Part shown: piece after piece, positions 33,534-42,495 of the stretch
Numbering within the stretch: position 1 is the stretch's first letter
Layout: every line of letters begins with the position of its first letter
Origin: Rhizobium sp. 11515TR
Lineage (GTDB): Bacteria; Pseudomonadota; Alphaproteobacteria; Rhizobiales; Rhizobiaceae
Length of the DNA: 64,000 nt
Direction of reading: 5' to 3'
Assembly: GCF_002277895.1 (NCBI RefSeq)
Contig: NZ_CP023000.1
Coordinates: forward strand, 496,001-560,000
Notes under the pieces: model-generated
Told to the model about the DNA's origin: nothing
Databases searched by the model: none
What the model saw: only the letters and a program-made list of their open reading frames with translations
Translations under genes and position numbers: made by a program

Positions 33534-34658
33534 ATGTTTCCTCGTGACGAATATGATTGGCGTATCGCCAAGGCACATGCCGCCATGGACGCTGCCGCCG
33601 TCGATCTCCTCCTGATCGACAGCGGTGAGCTCCTTGCGTGGCTTACCGGCTATACCGTTTCGGAAACCATGTACCGTGCCGCCCTTCTTCCGCGACACGG
33701 TGCGCCCTGGTTCGTCCTGCGCGAGCTCGACGAAGCACCGTGCAGGGCAAAAACCTGGATTTCCGATATCATCGGGTTTGGCGATACGACCAATCCGTAC
33801 GAGGCGATCGCCGGCAGCATCCATGATCGAGGTTTCGCCAGCGCGCGCATCGGCGCCGACTTCGCCTCCTACAGCTTTAGCGCCGATACAGCGGCCAAGC
33901 TTCGGGCGCACCTGCCCCAAGCGCAATTCGTCGCTCTTCCCCGCATCAGCGACAGTCTGCGATGGATCAAATCGGCTCGCGAGATTGCCGTTCTGACGCA
34001 AGCAGCGGGCATCGCCGACAGGGCCATGCTGGCGATAGCGCAGAACACGCGGGCCGGCTCTTCGACCCGTACGGCTGCTGCAACCGCGGCCGCCACCTTC
34101 CTGCTTGAAGGTGCTGATAGCGGCGAAACCGGTCCGATCGTCAAGGCCAGCGGCGACCACCAATTCCTGCACGGCTCTTTCAAGAGTGAATTGCTTGACG
34201 CAGGCGATATTCTGCACGTGGAGCTTATTCCGCGCGTGGGCGGCTATGGCGCCCGTCTCATGCGGCCGATCGTCATCGGCAGTGCATCGGCAAAGCTTCA
34301 GGATATCGCCTCGCGCATCATCGCATTGCAGGACCGGCAGATCGAAGCCATGAAGCCGGGCGTTCCTGCCTGCGAGGTGGATGCCATTGTCCGTCAGGGT
34401 CTCTTGTCGTCAGGACTGAGACAGCGTTACGACAATGTAACGGCCTATACGCTTGGTCTCTATACCCGCACGCCGCGCACCAGCGATTTCTCCCGGGTTT
34501 TTCTGCCGGATGCGAATTGGCCGCTGGAGGAGGGCATGGTTTTCCATGTCTACGCGACAGCCGCCAGACTTGGATTCAGCGAGACGGTAGTCGTTACGCC
34601 GGAGGGCGGAAGACGGCTGACGATAACGCCACGCCACCTCCTCGGTTTGGCTAAATAA
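33534..34658 (+). CDS. M24-family protein, creatinase-like, cluster A
   Basis: The 374-residue protein has the creatinase N-terminal domain (about 1-125) and a pita-bread C-terminal domain. In metal-dependent M24 peptidases five ligands (Asp, Asp, His, Glu, Glu) are conserved. Here the regions read LHVELIPRVGGYGARLMRP, AYTLGLYTRTP and RLGFSETVVVT: the second Asp, the His and the first Glu are gone, leaving only the last Glu and a Glu in place of the first Asp. Creatinase, a metal-free member, shows a similar GYY-LERT pattern and uses a histidine; SGDHQFLHGSF provides candidate histidines. The sequence thus points to hydrolysis of a C-N bond in a small compound rather than peptide cleavage. 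Confidence 0.75.
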   Translation: MFPRDEYDWRIAKAHAAMDAAAVDLLLIDSGELLAWLTGYTVSETMYRAALLPRHGAPWFVLRELDEAPCRAKTWISDIIGFGDTTNPYEAIAGSIHDRGFASARIGADFASYSFSADTAAKLRAHLPQAQFVALPRISDSLRWIKSAREIAVLTQAAGIADRAMLAIAQNTRAGSSTRTAAATAAATFLLEGADSGETGPIVKASGDHQFLHGSFKSELLDAGDILHVELIPRVGGYGARLMRPIVIGSASAKLQDIASRIIALQDRQIEAMKPGVPACEVDAIVRQGLLSSGLRQRYDNVTAYTLGLYTRTPRTSDFSRVFLPDANWPLEEGMVFHVYATAARLGFSETVVVTPEGGRRLTITPRHLLGLAK

Positions 34659-34709
34659 CATCTGGCCGACACGCGAAAGGTCTGCGCGCGGTGAGGCCGT
34701 GCCGAGGTT

Positions 34710-35606
34710 TTAGCCGAGCGCCTGGCTGGCAAGAGCATATGTAGCCGCCATACCGGCGCTCGCCTTGTTTCTATTGGAAGGATGATTTCCAAGCGACATG
34801 GTCAGGACGGTATCGTAGACAAGCATTCCGCACTGCGACACGTAAGAGGCGAAATCGCCGCTCTCCATGTGCGTGTCGAGACGAAGAAATTGGCCGGCGT
34901 GATGCGCCACGTGCGGCTCGACCACGACGATCGCATCGGCATCACTCGACGCAACCACAGGCCCGACGACATGGCCGCGTCCGAAGGGCCGGCACAAGGC
35001 AAAAGCCTGCAAATCCGCTCCCCGGAACAGACCGTAACCGATCGATTGCCCGTGGAGACGCCTGAGCAGCTCCGAGCGATCGGCACCAAAGGCGATGGCA
35101 TCGAGCCGTAGGATCGCGGCAAGATCGTCGGCGCCAAGCTGCCGTACCGTGCCCTCCGACGACAGCGGCGCGAAATCCTTTGCGATCCGCGCCTCCCCCT
35201 GACATTGGTAGACCGTCTTTTCCGGCTTGAAATCCAGCGAAAGATACAGACGCCGCGCCGCCCGTGTCGCGCTGAGGCTGAGGCGGCGTCCCGAAACCTT
35301 GTCGAGGATCCGGCTCATCAGCCATTGGCCGGTGCCATTGGTCTGCAAGCGCGGAGAGGTAATCACCATGCCGACGGTGGCAAACTCGTCTCCGTGCGGA
35401 AACCACATGGCAGATCCCATGACGCGACCGATCTCGTCGAGTGCGACGATGCCACTACCCGTCTGCCGCAGAAATTCCCAGTCTTCGGCTCGATGCGGCC
35501 ACCGGACCGAGATCGACAGCGCGTGCAACTGATCGAGCTCTACATCTTTGATGTCGCCGACATGCATGGAGAAAGCATCGACCCGCAAACTGTCAGATAC
35601 CTTCAC
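34710..35606 (-). CDS. Two-domain GNAT N-acetyltransferase, copy 1
   Basis: The 298-residue protein contains an N-terminal GNAT fold: GMVITSPRLQTNGTGQWLMS, with the Q-x2-G-x-G acetyl-CoA loop and LYLSLDFKPEKT after it. A second, more divergent GNAT-like domain starts near 150 (LGADDLAAILRLDAIAFGADR) and contains RPFGRGHVVGPVVASSD. It is a clear paralogue of the gene at 44773: both have WPHRAEDW, an FGADR motif and a GPV-x-AS segment. It converges on the M24 gene and diverges from argE. It probably acetylates an amine linked to the imported compound. Confidence 0.82.
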   Translation of the reverse strand: MKVSDSLRVDAFSMHVGDIKDVELDQLHALSISVRWPHRAEDWEFLRQTGSGIVALDEIGRVMGSAMWFPHGDEFATVGMVITSPRLQTNGTGQWLMSRILDKVSGRRLSLSATRAARRLYLSLDFKPEKTVYQCQGEARIAKDFAPLSSEGTVRQLGADDLAAILRLDAIAFGADRSELLRRLHGQSIGYGLFRGADLQAFALCRPFGRGHVVGPVVASSDADAIVVVEPHVAHHAGQFLRLDTHMESGDFASYVSQCGMLVYDTVLTMSLGNHPSNRNKASAGMAATYALASQALG

Positions 35607-35822
35607 TGGACCACCTCAAAACTTGCTACCTATACCCATACGCCAAAACAGAGGCGCTCCCCGTCAGCAAGGATAGGCGACGCCCGCCGATACAATTAGC
35701 TCGAATTGCGTGTGCCTGCACAACAATCGACTGAAACACTTCGACATTCGGCATGCAATTATGAAAGCGGGCGCCAATGCTATTAGAAATATCGGCAAAT
35801 TGCCGCAGCCGCCGAGGAGCAT

Positions 35823-36950
35823 ATGGACACTGTTGAAATCCTCGCCCGTCTTGTCGCCTTTCGGAGCGTCGTCGGTACACCGAATGACGGGATCGTCGGC
35901 TGGGTCCAGGCGTATCTGCAAGGCCTCGGAATCCACGTCACCGTGCTTCCAGGGCCCGAAGGCGACAGGTCCAACATCTTTGCCACGATCGGCCCCAGGG
36001 ATGCCGCAGGTTATATCCTGTCCGGGCATATGGATGTCGTTCCCGCTGGAGAGCCGGGCTGGACCTCGGAACCTTTCGCGCTCAGAAAGGAAGCAGACCG
36101 GCTCTACGGGCGCGGTACGACCGACATGAAAGGATTTCTTGCCGCAGCGCTTGCCGCGGCGCCGGAACTTGCCAGGGCAAATCTTGCCCGCCCCATTCAT
36201 CTCGCATTCTCCTATGACGAAGAAGCGGGATGCCGGGGGGTGCCGCATCTACTGGCGCGGATGAAGGAACTCTGCGCGCCCCCGCAAGGCGCTATCATCG
36301 GCGAGCCCAGCCGCATGCAGGCCGTGCGCGCTCATAAGGGGAAAGCGGCGGCTCGCGTCACCGTCGGCGGGCGGGCGGGCCATTCGTCTCGTCCGGATCT
36401 GGCACTCAACGCCATTCATGCCATGTCGCGGGTGCTCAATTCGGCGGTCGATGAAGCTCGGAGGCTGACGCTTGGTCCGTTCGACCCCGTATTCGAGCCT
36501 CCGTACTCAACGCTTCAGGCAGGCATTGTGTCCGGTGGACTGGCGTTGAACATCGTTCCCGACAACTGCCGGCTCGACCTCGAGGCACGTGCTATCGCCG
36601 ACGTGGCCCCTGAGGAGCTGCTTGCCCCGATCAGGCACAGCGCGGAGATGCTCAGGGAACAGGGCTTTTCCGTCGATTGGACCTCGCTCAGCGCCTATCC
36701 CGCGCTGTCGCTTGCGAAGGACGCGCCACTCGCGGCCCTGTTGGAAGAAATGACTGGCAGGCCGTCGCTTGCAGCGGTCAGCTACGGGACCGAGGCTGGC
36801 CTATATCAGGCAGCCGGGATCGATGCGATCATCTGCGGGCCTGGCGATATAGAGCGCGCCCACAAGCCCGACGAATACATTCTGGAGGACGAACTCGAGG
36901 AATGCCGCCAAATGATATTGGCCTTGGCTGCGCGATGCACACGGTCTTGA
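35823..36950 (+). CDS. argE: Acetylornithine deacetylase-like M20 hydrolase
   Basis: The 375-residue protein has intact M20 motifs: SGHMDVVPA, GRGTTDMKG, YDEEAGCRG, IGEPSRM, GRAGHSSRPD and ERAHKPDEY. Its length and motif set fit ArgE, which removes acetate from N2-acetyl-ornithine. It is probably not the only argE gene of the organism. In this operon, with a hydroxyacid dehydrogenase, a cupin and aldehyde dehydrogenases, it may deacetylate a catabolic intermediate instead. GAGGAG precedes the ATG. It starts a run of plus-strand genes to 42394. Confidence 0.8.
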   Translation: MDTVEILARLVAFRSVVGTPNDGIVGWVQAYLQGLGIHVTVLPGPEGDRSNIFATIGPRDAAGYILSGHMDVVPAGEPGWTSEPFALRKEADRLYGRGTTDMKGFLAAALAAAPELARANLARPIHLAFSYDEEAGCRGVPHLLARMKELCAPPQGAIIGEPSRMQAVRAHKGKAAARVTVGGRAGHSSRPDLALNAIHAMSRVLNSAVDEARRLTLGPFDPVFEPPYSTLQAGIVSGGLALNIVPDNCRLDLEARAIADVAPEELLAPIRHSAEMLREQGFSVDWTSLSAYPALSLAKDAPLAALLEEMTGRPSLAAVSYGTEAGLYQAAGIDAIICGPGDIERAHKPDEYILEDELEECRQMILALAARCTRS

Positions 36951-36963
36951 GGGAGCGATTGCC

Positions 36964-37887
36964 ATGACATTTCTCTTCAATTCGGATGCCAAGCGCGGAG
37001 CGATCTTTGCTCGGGCCTTCGCCGAGGAACTCCCTGATTTGGCATTTTCCATGGATGCGGCAAGCGTCGATCCGGACGAGGTTCGCTTCCTGATCACCTG
37101 GACAGTGCCGGACGACCTCGCCCGCTATCGCAATCTGGAAATCCTGTTTTCGATCGGTGCCGGCGTCGACCAGTTCAAGACGGATCTCGTGCCCGAGCAT
37201 GTGAAGATCGTCCGCATGGTCGAGGATGGCATCGTCAGGATGATGCAGGAATATGTGACAGTTGCCGTGCTGGCCCTGCATCGCGACCTTCTCTCCTATC
37301 TTGCCCAGCAGCGCACCGGGGAATGGCGCGCCCTGCCTCCGCGTCAGGCGCATGAAAGACGGATCGGAGTTCTGGGATTGGGGGTTCTGGGAACAGCCGT
37401 GCTCGAGCGACTGAAGCCCTTCGGCTTCCCACTCGCCGGCTGGAGCAGATCGCCCCGGACGATCGAGGGCGTCGAATGTCACCACGGCGAAACCGACCTC
37501 AGAACCATGGTGGCTGCGACGGACATTCTCATTTGCCTGCTGCCCCTGACGCCGGAGACCACGGGCTTCCTGAACGACACGCTTCTTGGCAGCCTACCGG
37601 TCGGAGCGATGCTCGTGCATGCCGGTCGTGGCCCACAGCTCGATGCGCACGCGTTGATCGAAGCGCTCGATACCGGCCGTCTGGCAGCGGCGGTGATCGA
37701 TGTGACCGACCCAGAACCCCTGCCCTCGGATCACCCTTTGTGGGGGCACCCGAAAATCATGCTCACTCCGCATATCGCCAGCGTGACACAGCCCGATACC
37801 GCCGCACGCGCAGTCATCGACAACATCCGTCGTTATCGCGCAGGCCTGGATCCTATCGGGCTCGTAGACCGGCAGCGCGGATATTGA
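36964..37887 (+). CDS. D-2-hydroxyacid dehydrogenase, GhrA-like
   Basis: The 307-residue protein has the NAD(P)-binding GVLGLGVLGTAVLERL motif, catalytic Arg in HAGRGPQLD, Glu in DVTDPEPLP and His in LTPHIAS, the triad of D-2-hydroxyacid dehydrogenases. The W-S-R-S-P after the Rossmann strand, with an Arg, suggests NADPH preference. GhrA-type enzymes reduce glyoxylate and hydroxypyruvate. It lies 13 bases after argE and is followed by a cupin gene, so a role in the same degradation route is likely. Confidence 0.87.
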   Translation: MTFLFNSDAKRGAIFARAFAEELPDLAFSMDAASVDPDEVRFLITWTVPDDLARYRNLEILFSIGAGVDQFKTDLVPEHVKIVRMVEDGIVRMMQEYVTVAVLALHRDLLSYLAQQRTGEWRALPPRQAHERRIGVLGLGVLGTAVLERLKPFGFPLAGWSRSPRTIEGVECHHGETDLRTMVAATDILICLLPLTPETTGFLNDTLLGSLPVGAMLVHAGRGPQLDAHALIEALDTGRLAAAVIDVTDPEPLPSDHPLWGHPKIMLTPHIASVTQPDTAARAVIDNIRRYRAGLDPIGLVDRQRGY

Positions 37888-37911
37888 ATCCATAGCAATG
37901 AAAGGCTCGCC

Positions 37912-38265
37912 ATGACCCTCCTCAAGACCGTCATAACCAATCCCGGTGCGATCCCGCGTGAATCCAAGGCCCTGCCGGAAAGGCTGATTGCCGGCGATCC
38001 CTCGTTCAAGACCTGGGCGCAGGATGAGGCGAAGGACGGTGCGGTACGCACTGGTGTCTGGGAAGCAACGCCCGGCGAGACCCGGTCGATCAAGGGCGAG
38101 ACCTTCGAATTCTGCCACATCCTCTCGGGTGTCGTCGAAATCACCCCTGATGACGGGGAGCCGATGGTCTACAGGGCCGGCGACAGCTTTGTGATGAAGC
38201 CGGGCTTCGTGGGCAGGTGGAAGACGATCGAGACCGTTCGCAAGATCTATGTGACAGTGGGATAA
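37912..38265 (+). CDS. Cupin-domain protein, DUF861 type
   Basis: The 117-residue single cupin has ETRSIKGETFEFCHILSGVV (first cupin motif with Glu and His) and YRAGDSFVMKPGFVGRWKTI (second motif), the DUF861/ureidoglycolate-hydrolase-like pattern. Such cupins often sit in amino-acid and ureide catabolic operons, acting as isomerases or hydrolases, or with no proven role. It is 24 bases after the dehydrogenase gene. A hairpin at 38372 follows before the next gene. Confidence 0.85.
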   Translation: MTLLKTVITNPGAIPRESKALPERLIAGDPSFKTWAQDEAKDGAVRTGVWEATPGETRSIKGETFEFCHILSGVVEITPDDGEPMVYRAGDSFVMKPGFVGRWKTIETVRKIYVTVG

Positions 38266-38371
38266 AAGCGGCTTGCTGCCGCAACAGAAATCACTGTTCG
38301 CCCTCACCAAAACGCAAGATTCGTTGGCCCGCCCGCCGGCATACGGAGCAAGCTGCTCGTAAGCCGGCGCT

Positions 38372-38388
38372 AGGCTTTGGCAAAGCCT
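38372..38388. promoter_or_regulatory. Perfect 7-3-7 inverted repeat before the aldehyde dehydrogenase gene
   Basis: AGGCTTT and AAAGCCT flank GGC with no mismatch, and the repeat ends 16 bases before the ATG at 38405. It could be an operator for a dimeric regulator or an RNA hairpin near the ribosome site (AAGAAAGAG). It may mark an internal promoter in the operon. Confidence 0.45.
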
Positions 38389-38404
38389 TAAGAAAGAGCT
38401 TCCC

Positions 38405-39868
38405 ATGAGCTTGAGCTTCAATCCTGACACTTTGCCATTGCCGATCGGCCATTTCATCGGCGGGGAGCTCATTGAAGTTCCCGGCGAGATCGACATGAAA
38501 AGGCCCTCCGACGGCAAGCCCTATGCAGGTTGTCCGATTGCAGGCCCCGAGATGGTGGACCGCGCCGTCGAATCGGCCAAGGCGGCATTGAAGGCGAGCA
38601 ACTGGAGCGGCCTGCGGCCGCGCGAACGTGTCCGCGTAATGCATGCCTGGGCAGATCTGATCGAAGCGGAGACCGAGACGCTCGCTCGAATAGAGGCTCT
38701 GTCCTCCACCCGGTTGATCAGTCAATTGCCGGCCGGCGACATAGCGGTCACCGCGGAGCAGATCCGTTTCTTTGCCGAATTCGCCGACAAGGAGGGCAGC
38801 GATGTCGTCCCGACCGATGACAAGACCTTCGGCATGATCATCAGCGAACCCTATGGCGTCGTCGGCGCGATCACGCCCTGGAACTTTCCGGTCTCCATGG
38901 CCGGCTGGAAACTCGGTCCGGCGCTCGCTGCAGGCAATGCCGTCGTCCTCAAACCCTCGGAAATGACGCCATTTTCGACTGTCTACCTGGCCGAGCTCGC
39001 CGTGAGGGCCGGATTGCCCGCCGGCCTCTTCAACGTCGTTCTCGGCGACGGACCCGCCACCGGTACGGCGCTCACCGGCCATCCCGATATCGCCAAGGTC
39101 AGCTTCACTGGCTCCACCCGAGCGGGATCCGCGATCATGGAGAATATCGCTCGCACCGGCATCAAGCCGGTGACCCTGGAGCTTGGCGGCAAGAGCCCGC
39201 AGATCGTTTTCAAAGATGCCGATCTTTCGAAAGCGGCCGATGCGATCGTCGGCAGCATTCTCTTCAATGCCGGCCAGGCTTGCGTCGCCGCGACGCGCGT
39301 CATCGTGGAAGCAAGCGTTGCCGGCCAATTTACGGAAGCCCTCATCGCGCGGATGGCGGATATCGGCCCTGGCCCTACCTGGGATGAGACGACACGCTAT
39401 TCGCCGATCATCTCCGAGCGCCAGCGCGACCGGATCGACGCAATCGTCGCTGCCGCGATCAACGAAGGCGGCCGCTGTATCGCCGGCGGCAAGCCGATGG
39501 ACAGGCCGGGGTACTTCTACGAACCGACGCTTTTGACCGATCTCGATCCCTCTTCTCCCGCCATTCTCGAGGAGATCTTCGGGCCGGTCCTGACGCTGCA
39601 AACTTTCGAGGACGAAGACGAAGCGATGGTGCTTGCCGATCATCCCTCTTACGGGCTTGCCGCGGGCCTGTTTACATCCGACCTGTCGCGTACCATCCGC
39701 CTCAGCCGGCAGATCCAGGCAGGTACGGTCTGGGTCAATCGCTACAGCCGCTCGCGGGATCATATCTTGCCGACCGGCGGCTACAAGCGCTCCGGCATCG
39801 GCAAGGACCTGGGACGCGAGGCTTATCTTGCCAATCGCAAAACGAAAAGCGTGCTCATCAACCTCTAG
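38405..39868 (+). CDS. NAD(P)-dependent aldehyde dehydrogenase
   Basis: The 487-residue protein is a full ALDH: GVVGAITPWNFPVSMAGWK, the NAD-site FTGSTRAGSAIM, catalytic Glu in LELGGKSPQ and catalytic Cys in NAGQACVAATR. It oxidises an aldehyde to an acid in the cytosol. Residues that set substrate choice do not point to one compound. It is followed by a tartrate/malate-type dehydrogenase gene after ten bases, so the two are co-transcribed. Confidence 0.93.
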   Translation: MSLSFNPDTLPLPIGHFIGGELIEVPGEIDMKRPSDGKPYAGCPIAGPEMVDRAVESAKAALKASNWSGLRPRERVRVMHAWADLIEAETETLARIEALSSTRLISQLPAGDIAVTAEQIRFFAEFADKEGSDVVPTDDKTFGMIISEPYGVVGAITPWNFPVSMAGWKLGPALAAGNAVVLKPSEMTPFSTVYLAELAVRAGLPAGLFNVVLGDGPATGTALTGHPDIAKVSFTGSTRAGSAIMENIARTGIKPVTLELGGKSPQIVFKDADLSKAADAIVGSILFNAGQACVAATRVIVEASVAGQFTEALIARMADIGPGPTWDETTRYSPIISERQRDRIDAIVAAAINEGGRCIAGGKPMDRPGYFYEPTLLTDLDPSSPAILEEIFGPVLTLQTFEDEDEAMVLADHPSYGLAAGLFTSDLSRTIRLSRQIQAGTVWVNRYSRSRDHILPTGGYKRSGIGKDLGREAYLANRKTKSVLINL

Positions 39869-39878
39869 GGACCGATAC

Positions 39879-40922
39879 ATGAAGACCTATTCCATCGCTC
39901 TGATCCCCGGTGACGGCATCGGCAAGGACGTGACAGACGCCGCATGGTCGGTGCTGCAAGTTGCCGCCAAGGCTGGCGGCTTTGCACTGAATAGCACCGA
40001 ATTTCCGTGGTCCTGCCAATTCTACAAGCAGACGGGGCGGATGATGCCAGAAGACGGGATCGAGACGCTGAGAGCGTTCGATGCGATCCTGCTCGGGGCC
40101 GTCGGCTGGCCGGCCGAAGTGCCTGATGCGGTCTCGCTGCACGGCCTGTTGCTGCCGATCCGCAAGGCCTTCGTGCAATATGCCAATATCCGACCGCACC
40201 GGCTGCTGCCGGGGGTCCAGGGACCGCTGCGGGCGGGGACATTCGACATTCTCTGCATCCGCGAAAATACCGAGGGCGAGTATTCGGGCGCCGGCGGCCG
40301 CGTCCATCAGGGTACGAGCGACGAAGTCGCAGTGGAGACGTCGATCTTTACACGCACGGGCGTCGAGCGCATCCTGCGTTTCGGCTTCGAGCAGGCGCGT
40401 GCCCGGCGCGGCAAGCTTGCCTCCGTCACCAAGTCCAATGCGCAGAAATATTCCATGGTGTTCTGGGATGAAATCACGGCCAGGCTTTCGGCCGAATATT
40501 CCGATGTCGAAGTCACGAGCTATCACATCGACGCGATGGCGGCTCGCATGGTGATGGTGCCGGAAAGCCTCGATGTCGTCGTCGCCTCCAATCTGTTCGG
40601 CGATATCCTGACCGATCTTGGCGCCGCCATTCAGGGCGGCCTTGGATTTGCGGCTTCAGCCAACATCAATCCGCAGCGCAACGCCCCATCGATGTTTGAG
40701 CCGGTTCATGGCTCGGCCCCCGATATTGCCGGGCGTGGCATCGCCAATCCGATCGCCGCCATCTGGTCGGGAGCGATGATGCTCGATCATCTGGGTGAGA
40801 GGGATGCTGCCACCCGCATCATCGCGGCGATGGAGGCCACAACCGCGCGCGGCATCGGCACACTTCCGGGCAAGGATCGAACGGAAACTATCACCGCCGG
40901 CATCATCGCCGCGCTCTCCTGA
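39879..40922 (+). CDS. Tartrate/D-malate/isopropylmalate-type dehydrogenase
   Basis: I use the ATG at 39879 (347 residues, starting MKTYSIALIPGDGIGKDV); the upstream extension overlaps the ALDH gene. It belongs to the isocitrate/isopropylmalate dehydrogenase family: LRENTEGE-like IRENTEGEYSGAG, VTKSNAQKYS, and NLFGDILTDLGA with the metal-binding Asp. The length and sequence fit the tartrate dehydrogenase/decarboxylase and D-malate group rather than LeuB. It performs NAD-dependent oxidative decarboxylation of a 2-hydroxy acid. Its neighbours are both aldehyde dehydrogenases. Confidence 0.85.
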   Translation: MKTYSIALIPGDGIGKDVTDAAWSVLQVAAKAGGFALNSTEFPWSCQFYKQTGRMMPEDGIETLRAFDAILLGAVGWPAEVPDAVSLHGLLLPIRKAFVQYANIRPHRLLPGVQGPLRAGTFDILCIRENTEGEYSGAGGRVHQGTSDEVAVETSIFTRTGVERILRFGFEQARARRGKLASVTKSNAQKYSMVFWDEITARLSAEYSDVEVTSYHIDAMAARMVMVPESLDVVVASNLFGDILTDLGAAIQGGLGFAASANINPQRNAPSMFEPVHGSAPDIAGRGIANPIAAIWSGAMMLDHLGERDAATRIIAAMEATTARGIGTLPGKDRTETITAGIIAALS

Positions 40923-40936
40923 TTGCAGAGGACCTC

Positions 40937-42394
40937 ATGTTGGATTTGAAAGACAAGCAGCTTTTCCGTGACAAGGGATTGATTGACGGAGCCTGGGTCG
41001 CGGCCGCTTCAGGCGCGACGGTGGATGTTCAAGATCCCGCCAGACAGGCCGCCATCGGCACGGTGCCCGACATGGGTTCTGCAGAGACGCGCGACGCGAT
41101 CGCGGCTGCCGAGCGCGCGCAGCGCAGCTGGAAGCGCAAGACAAATGCGGAGCGTGCTGCCCTTCTCGAAGCCTGGCACGATCTCATGCTTGAGAATGTC
41201 GACGATCTCGCCCTCATTCTGACAACGGAGCAAGGCAAGCCGCTCGATGAAGCGCGTGGCGAAATCCGCTATGGCGCCTCCTTCGTGAAGTGGTTCGCGG
41301 AGGAGGCCCGCCGCATCAACGGTCACACGATACCGTCTCCCACACCCGATCGCCGCATCATCGTGCTCAAGGAGCCGGTCGGCGTCTGCGGTATCATCAC
41401 GCCCTGGAATTTTCCCAATGCGATGATTACGCGCAAGGTCGCGCCCGCCCTTGCCGCTGGCTGCACTGTTGTCATCAAGCCCTCGGAATTCACCCCTTAT
41501 TCCGCGCTCGCCCTCGGGGTCCTTGCCGAGCGCGCCGGCATCCCGGCCGGCGTCATCAATATCGTCACCGGCATGCCGGCCGAGATCGGCAACGAGATCA
41601 TGGGCAACGAAACCGTGCGCAAGATTTCCTTCACCGGCTCGACCCGGGTCGGCGCGCTCCTGATGCGCGGCGCTGCCGACAGCATCAAGCGGCTCAGCCT
41701 CGAACTCGGCGGCAACGCGCCCTTCATCGTCTTTGATGACGCCGATCTCGATCTAGCAGTCGAAGGCGCGCTCGCCTCCAAGTTCCGCAATGGCGGCCAG
41801 ACCTGCGTCTGCGCCAACCGGCTCCTCGTGCAATCGGGCGTCTATGATGCCTTTGCAGCGAAACTGAAGGCAAAGGTCGATGCCATGAAGGTCGGCCCAG
41901 GCACCGAGGCCGGCGTGTCGATCGGCCCGATGATCAACCAGGCGGCAATCGAAAAGATCGACCGGCATGTCCGCGACGCGCTGGCGAAGGGCGCAACGAT
42001 CATCACAGCCGCTCGACAGTTGCCTGAAGGCGGCCAATATACGGCGCCGATCATCCTGACCGGCGCGACGACAGAGATGGAGCTTGCCGGCGAAGAGACC
42101 TTCGGACCGGTGGCGCCGCTCTTCCGCTTCGAGACCGAAGAGGAGGCGATCGCGATCGCCAACGGCACACCCTTCGGCCTGGCTTCCTATTTCTATACCG
42201 ACAATCTGAAGCGCGCCTGGCGCGTCGGCGAGGCCCTGGAATTCGGCATGGTCGGGCTCAATACCGGCTCGGTTTCCATGGAAGTCGCCCCCTTCGGCGG
42301 CGTCAAACAATCCGGAATCGGCCGCGAGGGCGCACAAGCCGGTATCGAGGAATATCTCGAGATGAAGAGCTTTCACATGGGCGGGCTGGGCTAA
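40937..42394 (+). CDS. gabD: Succinate-semialdehyde-dehydrogenase-type ALDH
   Basis: The 485-residue enzyme fits the GabD group: DKGLIDGAWVAAASG at the start, GIITPWNFPNAMITRK, catalytic Glu in LELGGNAPF, catalytic Cys in NGGQTCVCANR, and GREGAQAGIEEYLEMKS at the end. GabD converts succinate semialdehyde to succinate, the last step of GABA and putrescine breakdown. As last gene before an amine-catabolism cluster this fits, but a related semialdehyde is possible. GAGGA precedes the ATG. Confidence 0.85.
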   Translation: MLDLKDKQLFRDKGLIDGAWVAAASGATVDVQDPARQAAIGTVPDMGSAETRDAIAAAERAQRSWKRKTNAERAALLEAWHDLMLENVDDLALILTTEQGKPLDEARGEIRYGASFVKWFAEEARRINGHTIPSPTPDRRIIVLKEPVGVCGIITPWNFPNAMITRKVAPALAAGCTVVIKPSEFTPYSALALGVLAERAGIPAGVINIVTGMPAEIGNEIMGNETVRKISFTGSTRVGALLMRGAADSIKRLSLELGGNAPFIVFDDADLDLAVEGALASKFRNGGQTCVCANRLLVQSGVYDAFAAKLKAKVDAMKVGPGTEAGVSIGPMINQAAIEKIDRHVRDALAKGATIITAARQLPEGGQYTAPIILTGATTEMELAGEETFGPVAPLFRFETEEEAIAIANGTPFGLASYFYTDNLKRAWRVGEALEFGMVGLNTGSVSMEVAPFGGVKQSGIGREGAQAGIEEYLEMKSFHMGGLG

Positions 42395-42430
42395 AACATT
42401 TCGAAGAAAAGCGGAAATGCTCTAAATCGG
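42395..42430. repeat. Short intergenic repeat-like hairpin
   Basis: Right after the gabD stop lies CATTTC, eleven bases, then GAAATG, with a GCTCTAAATC tail. It resembles the GAGCATTTCC-type intergenic repeats I know from rhizobial genomes. I cannot confirm copy number here. Confidence 0.35.
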
Positions 42431-42443
42431 GCGCCAAAATAGC

Positions 42444-42476
42444 AGCTGGGCCGATCTGTTCGTGATCGGCCCAGCT
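42444..42476. terminator. Bidirectional terminator hairpin
   Basis: AGCTGGGCCGATC and its exact complement form a perfect 13-base stem around the seven-base loop TGTTCGT. It lies between the convergent gabD (plus) and FAD oxidase (minus) genes and is the strongest simple hairpin I noticed in the window. The T-rich tail is weak on both sides. Confidence 0.75.
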
Positions 42477-42495
42477 TCAAAGCTGTTTGCTGTGG

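Noticed and set aside
38291..39880. 529-codon minus-strand frame opposite the aldehyde dehydrogenase gene
   Set aside because: Long antisense frames are expected in GC-rich genes; the plus strand encodes a complete ALDH with catalytic Cys and Glu.
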